A stretch of 64,000 nucleotides of DNA from Parietaria judaica (GCA_954871525.1 OX940866.1:10935001-10999000); one strand, 5' to 3'. Counted from the first letter of the stretch, positions 1 to 10,799 are shown. Program-made: numbers and translations. The notes: generated by a model not told the origin, from the sequence alone.

Positions 1-418
1 AAGCCCAACCCGAGAATGCGCAACGAACAGGGGCTGCCGCTGCAGCCCCAGGGAGTTCGCAAGGGCAAGGCCCACGGGCCAGGCCCACGAGAAAGGCCCT
101 CGCCAAGGCCATTCGGCCAGGGCAAGGGAACCCGTGTGGGCCTGGCGGGCTGGCCGCAGGCTGCGCTGCCTGGCAGCGGAATGGGCCTGCAGGCCCAGCC
201 CGAAGTGCCAGGGCAATGCCCTGGCCTACCCGTGGGCTGTCCCTGCCCATTCCACGGGCATGTGGGCCCGGGCTTAAGCCCGGAGGGCCCACGTGCAATT
301 TTTTTTATATGGGTCGGATTTTTATTCCGACCCGGATTCCGTGGATTAATTATTAATTATTATTAATGAAATTAATATTTATGAATTAAAGTTAATTATG
401 ATTAATTAATATGAATTA

Positions 419-600
419 AAATATGAATGTTATTTCCGGATAAATAACATTGTCTTATTTTAATTAATTCATAAAATTAAATATGGATGTTATTTAATAA
501 TTAAATAACATTGTCTTATTTAATAAATTAAAATATGGATGATAATATTCGAAGAATAATATCATTGTCTTATTTTAATATTTCATAAATAATTATTAAA
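419..600. repeat. Three degenerate ~55-60 bp tandem units with hairpins
   Basis: Three successive units share an AATATGGATG-like start and an AACATTGTCTTATTT-like end. Each contains a different inverted repeat: GTTATTT/AAATAAC in the first two and GATAATATTC/GAATAATATC in the third. The arms change together, so pairing is kept while sequence diverges. The units lie in the untranslated part of Copia-1. Confidence 0.55.
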
Positions 601-1149
601 GGGCATTAAAATGTTTAATGATAATTCTTAGAGAATAAGTATCATTAATTATAAATATTCATCATAGATATAATTTGTTATAACCTATTTTCATAACCCT
701 CAAACATAGTGTCTATGTTTAGATCATTATTAATATGTCTATATAGGATAGATATAAATGATAAAGCGTAAATGTAAAAGTGTTAATTATTAGTCGGAAA
801 AATTTCAAACGTACAATCTTGCCTAAGGAAGAGGGAATCAAAAGTGGGGCCGGTTCACCATCCACTTCTGGGTGACCGGTTAGGACCCCTCCCATCGACC
901 TGGAGAGCGTACGGTTTGATCTATCACTACCGACGAAATAATAAACACATTTTTAGGGCTTATTTAAAATTGCGTGTCGTAATAAATAAAGCCAAAATAT
1001 AAACTTTTAATGTGTCATTAATGGATAGTTTATATAATAAGTTTTTACAACTTAGAAATAATAAAACGTTATTTCCTAAAAACAATGGCAAGTATAGAAT
1101 AAAACAAAGGTCTCCATTATTACTGTCACAAGGTCTGCTAACCACACCG

Positions 1150-1515
1150 CCTCGAGTCACCCTAGTGTGTCCATTCCCTAAGGAAGGTGTGCTTGTGGAA
1201 GGTTTGACACCGTGATAGTTCCAAAAGAATATGGGGACGTAGGAATCTTGGAAATGGACCGTGAGTCACCCTAGAGTGACCATTCCCTAAGGACGACATT
1301 TCCAAGAGGATCCCGAGAACCGAAAATAATGGGTTAAGCTTGCACGGAATTTGGTGCTTCCCGACCGTCTATGGTGATAGTTAATAATCATAGAGGACTT
1401 TTGTAGTTCTTGTTATGAATATTAATTAAGTTTATGACTAAAACTTAGTTTAACCAAACTACACGATTGATACCGCGAGTCACCCTAGAGTGACCATGCC
1501 ACTAAGGACGGCAAC
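1150..1515. repeat. Three dispersed ~35-bp repeats with GTCAC/GTGAC inverted core
   Basis: Copies near 1155, 1263 and 1477 share GAGTCACCCTAGAGTGACC followed by ATTCCCTAAGGA, with small differences. The core GTCAC-N6-GTGAC is an inverted repeat. A weaker relative (GGTTCACC with GGGTGACC) lies near 853-880. Position upstream of gag suggests leader or LTR control DNA of Copia-1. Confidence 0.55.
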
Positions 1516-1667
1516 GACGTGTACAGTCGGTAATATAATCACGAAATAGTTAAAGGGTTTATTTAACGTTTTTCCCATGAACATGTTTGCATCATGTAAC
1601 TATTTCAAATAAAATATTTTTCTAAACATTCTACCTATAATAAAGTTTAATAAGTTTCTTTTTCAAT

Positions 1668-2516
1668 GCCAGTCTAAAAATATCGAATCCTATCAGGTCA
1701 CTGCTTTCGAACAACACTCTCGCCGGAAGTAACTTTCCAAAATGGAAGAGCAACATAAATATTGTCTTGATCAGTGAAAACATACGTTTTGTTCTCACCG
1801 ATGAATGTCCCCCTGCACCGGCTGCTAACAGCGCAACAGGTGTAAAGGAACTCTATGACTCTTGGATTCATGCAAACAATCGTGCTAAGGCATATATGCT
1901 GGCTAGCATGTCTGATTCACTGAGAGTCAAGCTAGAGGGAAAGGACGTTGCTTATGATATCATGGAATCTCTCCAAGGTATGTATGGAAAGCAGTCTGAG
2001 CAAGCTCAACATGAAGCGACTCGTCGCTACATGAATGCCAAAATGAAACCAGGGACATATGTTCATGACCATGTCATGAGTATGACCAATTGGTTTAATG
2101 AGGCTGAGCTGCATGGGGCCGTGGTGGATGAGAAATCTCAGATCAGCATCATTCTTAACTCGCTGTCACCTGAGTTCGTTCCATTCACCAGCAACTACAT
2201 TATGAACAAACTGAAATATGGTTTGACACAGTTGATTAATGAGTTGCAAACCTTTGAGGACATCTCGGGTTTGGTCAAAAAGAAATCTGAATTGAACGTG
2301 ATGTTCAAGAAAGGATCTTCTTCCAAAAACTCGAAGATGAAGAAAAGGCCCGGTCCTAAGAAGAAATGGGGGAAGAATTTCCAGCCAAAGACAGAAAGCA
2401 AGAAAGCTGCTGAGAAAGGAAGATGCTTCCTTTGCAAGGAAAAGGGACATTGGAAAAGAGATTGTCCCAAGTTCCATAATGAAAAGAAGAATGAAACCGG
2501 TGAGTGTCTCACCTGA
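1668..2516 (+). pseudogene. Copia-1 gag (UBN2-type) with damaged start
   Basis: Gag forms the particle around the element's RNA. The open frame begins at about 1668 and the Copia gag domain runs through most of it. A basic K-rich linker follows, then one CCHC zinc knuckle (CFLCKEKGHWKRDC) near 2420-2470, ending at a TGA at 2514-2516. The frame upstream of the first in-frame ATG (1767) is clearly gag-like, including a SNPIRSLL-type start. An ATG at 1666 is one base out of frame with it, so the natural start seems lost by a single-base deletion. The frame ends just after the zinc knuckle without joining protease, unlike an intact Copia polyprotein. Confidence 0.8.
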
Positions 2517-2940
2517 TAAGTTACTTATCACACATTTGTTTTAGAAAGTCTTTTCTCCAAAGATCTAAAACTGTAACATGTGACATTCTTTGTTTTTCAG
2601 CAGCAGCTAAGGAGTGATTGCCGGAAGTCGTCCGAGAGTCTTGGAGATACATAGTGGCGCAATAAAGAGGCTCAATTTTTATTTATTTACTCATTTATTT
2701 AATGTAAGGATCTCATGAAAGGCGATTTGAAAACCTTTCAATTTTATTGTTAACAATCTTCATTATTTTTAAATAAAATTTATTTTTGATCCTATGCAAT
2801 ATTGAGTAAATATCTGAGTTCTTCATTGTTAGATAAACCTTTTGTCAAAAGGGTTGATCATAGTGATGATATCACTATGATGGAAATTAAAGACAATACT
2901 TAAGTAATTGCTGAACCAAGTGACATGATGTCACAAGTAT
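2517..2940 (+). other. Deletion scar region of Copia-1, no protease or integrase
   Basis: Between the gag stop and the RT frame an intact Copia element would hold protease and integrase (about 2 kb). Here there are only about 420 AT-rich bases with no recognisable domain. A short stretch near 2620 (GCCGGAAGTCGTC) also occurs near 7120 in the LTR, which could reflect rearrangement or chance. Confidence 0.6.
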
Positions 2941-4676
2941 TTGTCAACAGTGTCTGTTGACGAAGAGAGTGTAGAAACCACGGTCCCAAATCAGAACCAA
3001 GGGGTACTCAGACGTAGTGGGAGGTTCAAAAGACCTGTTGAGCGCTACGAGCACACCCAATTGGAATTTCACCTAGCTGTCACAGACACTAGCGTTGAAG
3101 ATCACATAGGCTACAAGCAAGCTATGGTTGATCCTGATAAGGGAGAATGGCAGGAAGCCATGAACCAAGAAATAGAATCAATGGATTCTAATGAAGTCTG
3201 GGAACTTGTAGACTTACCGGATGGTTTCAAAACCATTGGCTGTAAGTGGGTATACAAGCGAAAGAGAGGAGTGGACGGGAAGGTTGAAACCTTCAAGGCT
3301 AGACTAGTGGCAAAGGGTTTTACCCAGAGGGAAGGTATTGATTTCGATGAGACCTTCGCTCCAGTCGCTAAGTATAAGTCCATCCGGATTCTCATGGCCA
3401 TAGCCTGTAGTCTCAATTACGAGATTTGGCAGATGGACATCAAAACCGCCTTCCTGAAAGGGTACATTGACGAAAACATCTATATGGACCAACCAGAAGG
3501 GTTCGTGCAACAGGGTCAAGAATGGAAGGTTTGCAGATTACTCAAATCCATCTATGGATTGAAGCAAGCTTCCAGATCCTGGAATCTAAAGTTCGATGAA
3601 ACCATCAAAACCTATGGATTCATTCAAAACGTCACTGAGGCCTGCATTTATAAGCTCAATGACGAAACCGTGGAAATTTTTCTTATTCTATACGTCGACG
3701 ATATTCTTCTCATTGGAAACAGTGTGAAGAAATTATCGGACGTGAAGGCGTGGTTATCTACGCAGTTCCAAATGAAGGACATGGGAGAAGCCAGTTATGT
3801 TCTTGGGATCCGTATTTTCAGGGATCGCAACAACAGGCTTCTGGCCTTATCTCAACCGCTTACATTGATAAGGTGCTTGAACGTTTTGCAATGGCAAACT
3901 CCAAGGGAGGTAATTTACCGACCAGACATGGAGTGTTCCTTAGCAGGAAACAATGCCCAACTTCTCCGGAAGAGCAAGATGTGATGAGGCGAATACCCTA
4001 TGCTTCAGCAGTGGGAAGTCTGATGTACGCTATGCAGTGTACTAGGCCATACATCTGTTACGCTGTGGGAATTGTTAGCAGATACCAATCCAACCCTTGT
4101 ATGGCTCACTGGACAGCAGTGAAGAACATTCTCAAGTATCTTCGGAGAACGAGAGACTATATGTTAGTGTTTTCAGGATCATAACTGAATCTACTAGGAT
4201 ACACTGATTCAGACTTTATGTCTAATAGAGACGCGAGAAAATCGACGTCGGGAGCAGTGTACACCCTTGCTGGTGGAGCGATATTCTGGAGAAGCGTAAA
4301 GCAATCCTGTATCGCAGATTCCACAATGGAAGCTGAATACGTGGCAGCTTGTGAGGCAGCCAAAGAATCAGTTTGGCTCAAGAATTTCTACATAGAGCTG
4401 GGAGTTATTCCAGATGTAGATGGGCCCCAAACACTATACTGTGACAACAGTAGTGCGGTGGCAAATTCTAAAGAGCCCAGAGACCATAACAAGGCAAAAC
4501 ATATAGAACGCAAATACCATCTCATAAGAGAAATAGTGCGTCGTGGCGACGTGAGGGTTGTGAAAATAGCTTCGGAAGACAATCTGGCTGATCCATTCAC
4601 CAAGACGTTGCCAGAGAAAATATTCAGGAGGCATCTGGAGAGTATGGGTCTGAAAGACATGGGTCATCTTCTTTAA
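2941..4676 (+). pseudogene. Copia-1 reverse transcriptase / RNase H, broken
   Basis: The first frame (to about 3855) encodes the Copia RT: WVYKRKRG, ARLVAKGF, the DIKTAFLKG block and the catalytic YVDD near 3690. A frameshift near 3850-3860 moves the match to another frame, which continues to a TAA at 4182-4184. The same frame then resumes with the RNase H part (YTDSD, EAEYVA, CDNSSA, KHIE) to a TAA at 4674-4676. The copy therefore has at least one frameshift and one internal stop and cannot make a whole polymerase. It would once have copied the element's RNA into DNA. Confidence 0.85.
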
Positions 4677-4680
4677 GTAC

Positions 4681-4691
4681 AAGTGGGAGAT
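4681..4691 (+). promoter_or_regulatory. Polypurine tract of Copia-1
   Basis: AAGTGGGAGAT lies directly before the TGTTGG start of the 3' LTR, the usual place for the primer of plus-strand DNA synthesis. Confidence 0.7.
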
Positions 4692-6172
4692 TGTTGGACA
4701 TATGTGTCCTTAAACAAGATATTTTATCCATTTGTAAAAGATTATGACAAGTCGTTGAATAAAGATGATACTTATTATGTTAATCTTATTATAGTTTCTG
4801 GTATAGTAAAATAGAATGTTTGATTCCTTAGTTCATAAAGGATGCAATTATGTTATTATTATCACAACAGAGTCAATGTGAGGAAGAATTAATAATCATA
4901 ATAAATGAACTTAAAATGTCCGTGACCTGATTAACTGGGTGGGAGCCCATTAATCGTATAAGGTCATTAATGTGACTAAGTGACAATCCTATTCTGGATT
5001 TTGTGTGTGTCACACTCACTAGAAGTGCATTAAGTATGAAGTGTCTTCATACTGGATTGGACCTGACTTAAACTCCGGAAGTTATCATATAAGACCGTCA
5101 CTGATAACTTGGAGTTGAGTCACTAGTAGATGATCAAATGGATATTCGATCTAAGTCCTGAGTGATCTTGAGTCCAAGCTGCTGGCTTGATTGTTCTTTG
5201 ATTTAACCGTTAAAGAACACGAAATATTACCGCTGTTCCCAACACTATTATTTTGGGAACATGATAGTCAGCAGTAAGGGTAGCTTGGTCATAGACATGG
5301 GCATCACACAGCTCTCTTCAGAGTGATGATGATTCCCTTGATTGTCAGTGGTGAGAAGTGAGAGGTACCCGTGCGCAACTTATGAATCGAAACCATAAGT
5401 GGGTTACTCATAATATTACTGACTGAGTCAAGGAAGAAAATGCAATGAGGGGCATAACGGTAGAAACCACCTGCTCGTGTGTGGATCATCAAGTGAAAGA
5501 TCAATAACCCGAATTTGATTGTATCAATGGACACCCTGCTGTTATAAAGGGAATAATATATACCGTATCAGTAAAGAGTGCAGCCTCGGGTCTATAGTGG
5601 AATCACTTCGAGGTTTGACGAACAACTAGCAGTTCGTTGGAGCTTAAGTGATACGGGTCCATGGTCCCCAGGATAGCTCCGTAACGGATGATACGTACGT
5701 GTTTAAAATACATTCTGGATAATTTTTAATCATTTGGCTTGACTTATAAAACTGAAAAAGTCTGTGGCAGACATCAGATAGTTTTATCGTTAGCGTGGCA
5801 AAAGTACCATATTTTGGTACACGAAATTAACTGATAAAAGAAAGTTAGAATTTAGATTTTCTATCAGCACCATATTTTTGGAAATTAAATTCTAAGCAAC
5901 TTTGCTTTTTGAACCAAGTCATTTCGACTTACGGTTAGTGATTTATATATTTTCTAAGTTTGTGATCGGTTCGATAAACTTTGAAATTAAATCACATGTC
6001 ACGAATTTAAATGATGGTGTGGCACCATGACATTTTTATGTGTGATATTGAGATCAGGAAATATTAATATAATTTAATTATTTGGATTTAATTATTAATA
6101 TCTTATTAATAATTAATTAATAGATTTATATTAATAAATAAAAATATATATTTATATGTGTAAATTCGAATT

Positions 6173-6195
6173 AGGGTTTCATAATATGAAACCCT
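6173..6195. repeat. 10-bp perfect hairpin in U3
   Basis: AGGGTTTCAT and ATGAAACCCT are separated by three bases. It sits in the U3 part of the Copia-1 LTR. Confidence 0.6.
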
Positions 6196-6287
6196 AGGCA
6201 ATTCGAATAACATGATTTGGTCTTTCCATATTTGCGGCATAAGTACCAAATATTTTGGTATCTTGGCAAATCCCTAAAATCAATTTA

Positions 6288-6770
6288 ATCCATTGGATCG
6301 GTTATGATTTAATATCAACCGTTGGATTAGGATATTGATAAATTCGAATTTAATAACTTGGTGACCAAGTTTCATTTTTTGAATTTGGTTAATTAATTAT
6401 ATCCGTTGGATCGGTCTAAGATTTAATCTTTACCGTCGGATTGAAAATTAATTAATTATATATATTTATATAATTTTCTAATTATATGTTAAGGATAAAA
6501 TCGAAATTGTTTTTAATAAATATTTTTATATTTGATTTTATCCTAAACTAATTTGATCCATTAGATCGGTTTAAAGATTTATCTCAACCGTTGGATCTAG
6601 ACAATAATAATTCGAATTTTATTATAAATATATATGATAATTCGAATTTTATAAAGATAAGAAGATAAGATTGGATTTTTTATTTATCCAAATCTTTCTT
6701 ATTTAATTAAATCCCTAATTAATTATATCCATTGGATTTAGATGAGATTAAATCTGGACCATTGGATTAA
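6288..6770 (+). repeat. Four spaced CCRTTGGAT modules in U3
   Basis: Modules at 6288-6330, 6401-6442, 6556-6599 and 6727-6770 each pair ATCCRTTGGAT or a close variant with a downstream CCGTTGGAT-like box, joined by a GATTTAATC-like spacer. They are 110-170 bases apart and lie upstream of the TATA box, the place for enhancer repeats. Confidence 0.6.
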
Positions 6771-6846
6771 GATAATTAATTATATTTAATTATAAGAAAT
6801 TTGAAATTAGGGAGGGAAATTCTCCAATTCGGTTATGTTTTGAGCC

Positions 6847-6854
6847 TATAAATA
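6847..6854 (+). promoter_or_regulatory. TATA box of Copia-1 LTR
   Basis: TATAAATA lies in the LTR and is followed after about 25 bases by a CT-rich leader. This fits the U3/R border. Confidence 0.6.
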
Positions 6855-7408
6855 GGAGGCTCATTCTACACATTTTTCACACCTTTCCCCAGAGAAAAAT
6901 TCGAACTCTCCCTCTCCCTCAGGGTCTGCGAATTTTCTCTCTGATCTCTCTTTTCTGGTATTTCTCCGGAAGCTTAAAAAGAACCATCAGTTAAAATTTT
7001 GCGACGGAGTCCTGCCGGCGAAGCCCACGTTTCGATACGAGGATTCCAGGAGAATATCCCGGAAGATCACGGGAGTTTCCCTCAGCACCGGCGGAGCCCT
7101 GCCCGATTCAGAACGCACAGCCGGAAGTCGTCAATAGAGGTACGGCCTTATGCATTGGGTTAATAAATGCAACCATTTACTACTTTCTATTTATTTCCTA
7201 TTATGACTAGATTATTAATAATGATGTATGAATATTAAATTACATAATATTTATCAGATCTTGTGAAATGGTTATTATCCGATATCCGGACCGTTGGACG
7301 GATAACAAGTTATTCCGCTTTAAATTAATTTTTTTTAAATGTTACCCGGACGGTTTGGAGGTACAATTCGTGATAATTTCCAAGGAATCCGAGACGTGAT
7401 TCCCAACA

Positions 7409-7700
7409 CGGTGTAGAGATTGTAGAGGCGATCAGAGAGCGTATTAAGTATGTGTCCACGGCACAAGAGTTCGTCCTCCTTGCGCTTCGCACGATCCTTC
7501 TTCACTTCGTCCGAGTCGTCGTCCACCGGTTTGGGAATGGCCGGCAACTCCGGGTCCAAGATGTAGTAGATCTTCAATGCCGTGAGAAGGAAGATCATCT
7601 TGTCTTGCCATCGGGTAAAGTTTGTACCGTCGAAACGATCCAACTTCACGAGATCCTGATTCATGACTTTGATGCTTGAAACGGATGCTTCGGTCGCCAT
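7409..7700 (-). pseudogene. Copia-2 gag N-terminus, cut by Copia-1
   Basis: ATG at 7700-7698 opens a frame with the gag signature of this Copia class: KLDRFDGTNFTRW, then a charged stretch and LCRGHILNTLSDRLYNLY. The family match stops at 7409, exactly at the CA end of the Copia-1 LTR; codons beyond that belong to the LTR. Only the first part of the gag domain remains and the zinc knuckle is absent. Confidence 0.8.
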
Positions 7701-7916
7701 AATACAAATACTATAAGATTGTTAGATAATTATTGGAGATCGAAGACGTCCGGGCTTGAATCACGCATGAACACGCTTTCCTTACAGTATTTCGAGCACC
7801 TCCTTGAACGTCTAGAGGTCTACAACGCAAGAATACTGCAGGATACGACAAGCCTTAAATCGTACTGCACAAGACGTTTGTGAAGCACGAAATAGGCAAT
7901 AACAGTTTCTGGAAAT

Positions 7917-8567
7917 TGTTGAGAGAGATTTTGGTATTCTGTATCGTGTGTATTGTGATTATGAAACTCGAAATATGGAGAGTGTTTTATAGGCAAAAGT
8001 AACTGTCATTTCTAAAGGTAGCGACCCTTTTTGAAAGGACAGTAACCGACGAAAACCGCCCTATAGCCGTTACCTCTACCGCTATGCGAAAGTAGTTACC
8101 GCTAGCCAAGTAATAGCTACCGCTAGTAGTCGTTACCTCTAGTCAAGTAACTGCTACCGCTAGTAGCCATTACCTCTACCGCTATACGGAAGTCATTACC
8201 GCTAGCTAGGTAATTCTATCGCTAGGCGAGAATCGCCGCGAGAGAGCCCGAGGACCCGAGCCTAAGCCGCTCGCCACAATGTGCTTAAGTGCCTCAAGTG
8301 CGCCTACAAGGCGCCACTAGGGCCTCTACGCCCACGCCCACGCCCCCGATCCCGAGCCGGAGCCCGAGCCGGTGTCGCCGGTAGGTTGGCGTTGCGAGAG
8401 AACAAAGTGGCATGATCTCGCCACCTCGCCTCCGCATCACACTCCACATTGTATAACACTAGCTCAACCACTTGTTGAGCTTGTCATGAATACCACTCAA
8501 TTTAAACACCACCAACTCTTTGTGTTCAATCAATGTGGGACTCTTCTCATTCCCACACTCTTCAACA
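7917..8567 (-). repeat. 5' LTR of Copia-2 (651 bp)
   Basis: On the minus strand it starts TGTTGAAGAG and ends CTCTCAACA, giving TGTTGA/TCAACA inverted ends. A TATA box lies at 7984-7992 (minus, CTATAAAAC), about 70 bases before the LTR end. The gag start follows about 215 bases after the LTR, the right order for a 5' LTR. Confidence 0.7.
8046..8232. repeat. Degenerate TACCGCTAG-type direct repeats in Copia-2 LTR
   Basis: About nine short units built on TACCGCTA and GTTACCTCTA recur here, with a longer composite unit repeated near 8067 and 8165. They lie in the U3 part of the minus-strand LTR, upstream of its TATA box, and look like enhancer repeats. Confidence 0.55.
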
Positions 8568-9103
8568 ACTAAGTCTTTATTAGAACATTATTGGAAATAC
8601 ATTTATTGATGCATTTATTCCATCAGGATACCTAACGCATGATCCACCAAGATATTAATCCCATTTTCTTTATCATAACGATAGTTCTCCAAAATACTAC
8701 ATGAAAGAAATAAAATTAAAAGAGAAATTGCACGTAATAGTCATGTGCAAATGTTAAAATTTCATTCTAGCTATTTTTTTTTTTTTGAAAATAGCCAATT
8801 AGATAATGTTGCTACTAAATCCCTTTTTTTTTTCCTACCGATATTGCCTTTATTAACTTATTTATTAACTAAACATTGACTATTTAGTCAATTTCATGTT
8901 TCAATTCGACTAATTTGTTAAATTAGAGAAATTGCCCCTAGCAGCAAAAGATTAGCCTTCTTCAAATTACTTAATGGAATTAGAGAAAAAAAAGAAACAA
9001 CATTTGACTAAAGACGATTAGTCTTCTTTATTTATTATAATATATAGTTCTCCATAACATTGATAAAATAATCCATACCCCAAGGAACAAGGCAAGCAAA
9101 AGA
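8568..9103. other. AT-rich spacer
   Basis: Between the Copia-2 LTR and the S-protein relic I see only AT-rich DNA with two T-rich runs (near 8770 and 8825) and no gene. Confidence 0.6.
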
Positions 9104-9492
9104 TTAGGGTTGCTTCCACGGGTAGCAAACGTAGCCGCCCCGTTCAATCTGCAAACGACACGGCCCGTCTTCCTTGATTTCCAAACACATGTATTGCGGT
9201 TGTTGCTGCTCTCCTCTTGGTCATCGTAGATATCGAACCAATGGTTGTCGCCGGAGCTCCAATGAAAACTACAATAGAAGAGCGTGTTTTTGAGAATAAT
9301 GATGTTGGGCTTGAAGCGGAACTGGTACGTCTGACCCGGCTCGAGATTCTGGGCCCCCAAGTCATCGTTTTTGGATTTGCAATGAACGACAAGCGGCACA
9401 TTCGCGGCCAACTCGTTCGTGATCCTCACCGTTTTACGTGTAGTGAAGAAGCCTCCGTTCGTGGTTTGTGATCTCCACTGCCAAAACGACAA
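9104..9492 (-). pseudogene. S-protein homolog (SPH, plant self-incompatibility S1 family), frameshifted
   Basis: The minus-strand frame has the S1 family pattern: TVRITNEL, then PLVVHCKSK, LEPGQTYQFRF, TLFYCSFHW and CVWK. Members are small secreted beta-sandwich proteins; poppy PrsS is the pollen-rejection prototype. Two defects are visible. No in-frame ATG precedes the domain: a stop lies at 9517-9519, and the reported start would be a TTG. No signal peptide is seen. Near 9140-9160 the frame slips: the normal family ending YVCYPW followed by a stop (9106-9104) is found only in a neighbouring frame, while the open frame runs on into unrelated residues to 9028. I read it as a decayed gene; an unseen upstream exon is a weaker alternative. 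Confidence 0.75.
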
Positions 9493-10799
9493 TGAATGAC
9501 TGATCTTGATCTTGTTTTATCGTCGTTTTTGCTCTCTATTTATTTTTCTCGTGTCTATATTTGGAGCAAGTATAATAGTGTATATATATATACAGAGAGA
9601 GAGCAAAGGAATGCAGTATTATTTGGGGATTTTTTTTTTTTTGTTGTAATTAATGGGTATTAAGAGAAAATATTCTGAGATTAAATTTTGGACATCGTAA
9701 TTTGGCTTGTTTTTATTGTTTAGGTTCGTTCATTGTACTATGGAATATCTATTTTAATTTCTTCTAGCATATTGTTCTCAATTAAAAAAAAAAAAACATC
9801 ACCGAAGTTCTAATAACATATATAATTGTATTTGGCTTATTTTTATGTGAGGATTATGACTTAAATTCCTAAAATGAATCTTTAAATAGTGAAAAGCGAA
9901 ATCGAAAAAATTAATATTAAGAATTATAGTGTTTTCTCTTTGTGTAAAAACTACGTCTACTTGCTGCTTATAAAATTCGATCTATTTGTAATTTTAAATG
10001 GAGTTCGCCGATTACAACCCTCAAACTCGCTCTAGCTCTCTCTCTGAGTGTTCGCTCTAGCTCTCTCTCTGAGTGTTCGTGCTACATAATACATGATGAA
10101 AGTTCAAAGTCATAAATGCAGGAAACCTAAAACAACAACACAAATCGTATGAAAAAATATAAAATATCTTGCAAAAGCCAAGGGCAATCAGCTTTGACTG
10201 CTATGCATTGAGTCTTAGTAACGGTTCCGTGTAAATCAGACTTCAAATCCTATATTTGAGAGTTTCTATCACTTTACTATTTTTCATAAATCTTATTAGT
10301 TTTCAATCAAAAATCTGTTCTCAGACTTTTTAAAATCTTCATAGTAAATTGATATTGTTTAGTAACTAAATGCGAAAAACACTAAATTTAAGTTGTCGTA
10401 GAGCTTTTAAATTAATATTTTCTGTATTTTTGAAATGTGTAGTAATGTGCTATTTTATGACATAATATAAGACGTTAAAGCCAAAATTCAAAGAGCATAC
10501 AAAACTATTGAAAATAATAGAGAAATTAACAAGTTCCCGAGCATGGCCCAGCTCATTTGACACCACTACGAGTATAAAAAAAAAATTGAAAAATTTGGTC
10601 GCTTATTTTTTATTTTTATTTTATTTATGTTTGAGAAAAAATAACGGAAAACGTAACCAAATCTGCGTTTGGGTACTACCAGAGGAAACTTTATTAAAAT
10701 TAGATGCTTTCTATCGTATAAATAAGAAGGATTTATGCCGCTAATCTTCCAAAGATCTACACAAGTCCATGTAGCCACGTACGCTCAATTATTCCCCGC
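9493..10799. other. AT-rich intergenic, no gene
   Basis: Nothing coding is recognised. There is a 27-base tandem pair at about 10025-10078 (a CTCTAGCTCTCTCTCTGAGTG-like unit), short TA and GA runs near 9583-9605, and several T or A homopolymers. The right part is upstream DNA of the SDI-like gene. Confidence 0.6.

Larger units (their letters stand above)
1..1665. other. Leader/flank of Copia-1, no gene seen
   Basis: No protein-coding gene is recognised. The first 300 bases are strongly GC-rich and then give way abruptly to AT-rich DNA. The reading frame near the start has a composition-driven look and no domain. The stretch carries two sets of degenerate direct repeats (listed separately) and leads straight into a Copia gag, so it is probably the untranslated leader or LTR-proximal part of that retrotransposon. 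I could not find a 5' LTR end (CCCAACA) or an initiator-tRNA primer site here, so the 5' LTR probably lies before the window. Confidence 0.45.
1..7408 (+). mobile_element. Copia-1: degenerate Ty1/Copia retrotransposon, 5' end outside window
   Basis: Gag with a zinc knuckle, then a Copia reverse transcriptase and RNase H, a polypurine tract and a long 3' LTR with TG...CA ends are all on the plus strand. Protease and integrase are missing between gag and RT, so the copy has an internal deletion. Gag and pol also carry frame lesions. The right end lies inside the gag frame of a second, minus-strand Copia element (Copia-2), so Copia-1 inserted into it. The expected 5-bp duplication on the right is CGGTG (7409-7413); its partner is outside the window. 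The left boundary is unknown. Confidence 0.8.
4692..7408 (+). repeat. 3' LTR of Copia-1 (2,717 bp)
   Basis: It starts TGTTGG after the polypurine tract and ends CCCAACA at the break in the Copia-2 gag frame, giving matching inverted ends. A TATA box at 6847 and a CT-rich leader after it support U3-R-U5 order. The length is large for Copia. The second LTR is not in the window, so the limits rest on these end signals alone. Confidence 0.7.
7409..8567 (-). mobile_element. Copia-2: minus-strand Ty1/Copia remnant
   Basis: On the minus strand there is a 651-bp LTR (8567 to 7917), a leader, and the first 97 codons of a Copia gag. The gag is cut at 7409 by the inserted Copia-1 element. The rest of Copia-2 would lie on the far side of Copia-1, outside the window. 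I did not find a canonical TGGTATCAGAGC primer site after the LTR, so either another tRNA or part-tRNA primes it or the site has decayed. Confidence 0.75.

Noticed and set aside
16..366. 116-codon open frame in the GC-rich start of the window
   Set aside because: It is Gly/Pro/Arg-rich as expected of any frame in GC-rich DNA, has no domain, and lies in retrotransposon leader or LTR sequence.
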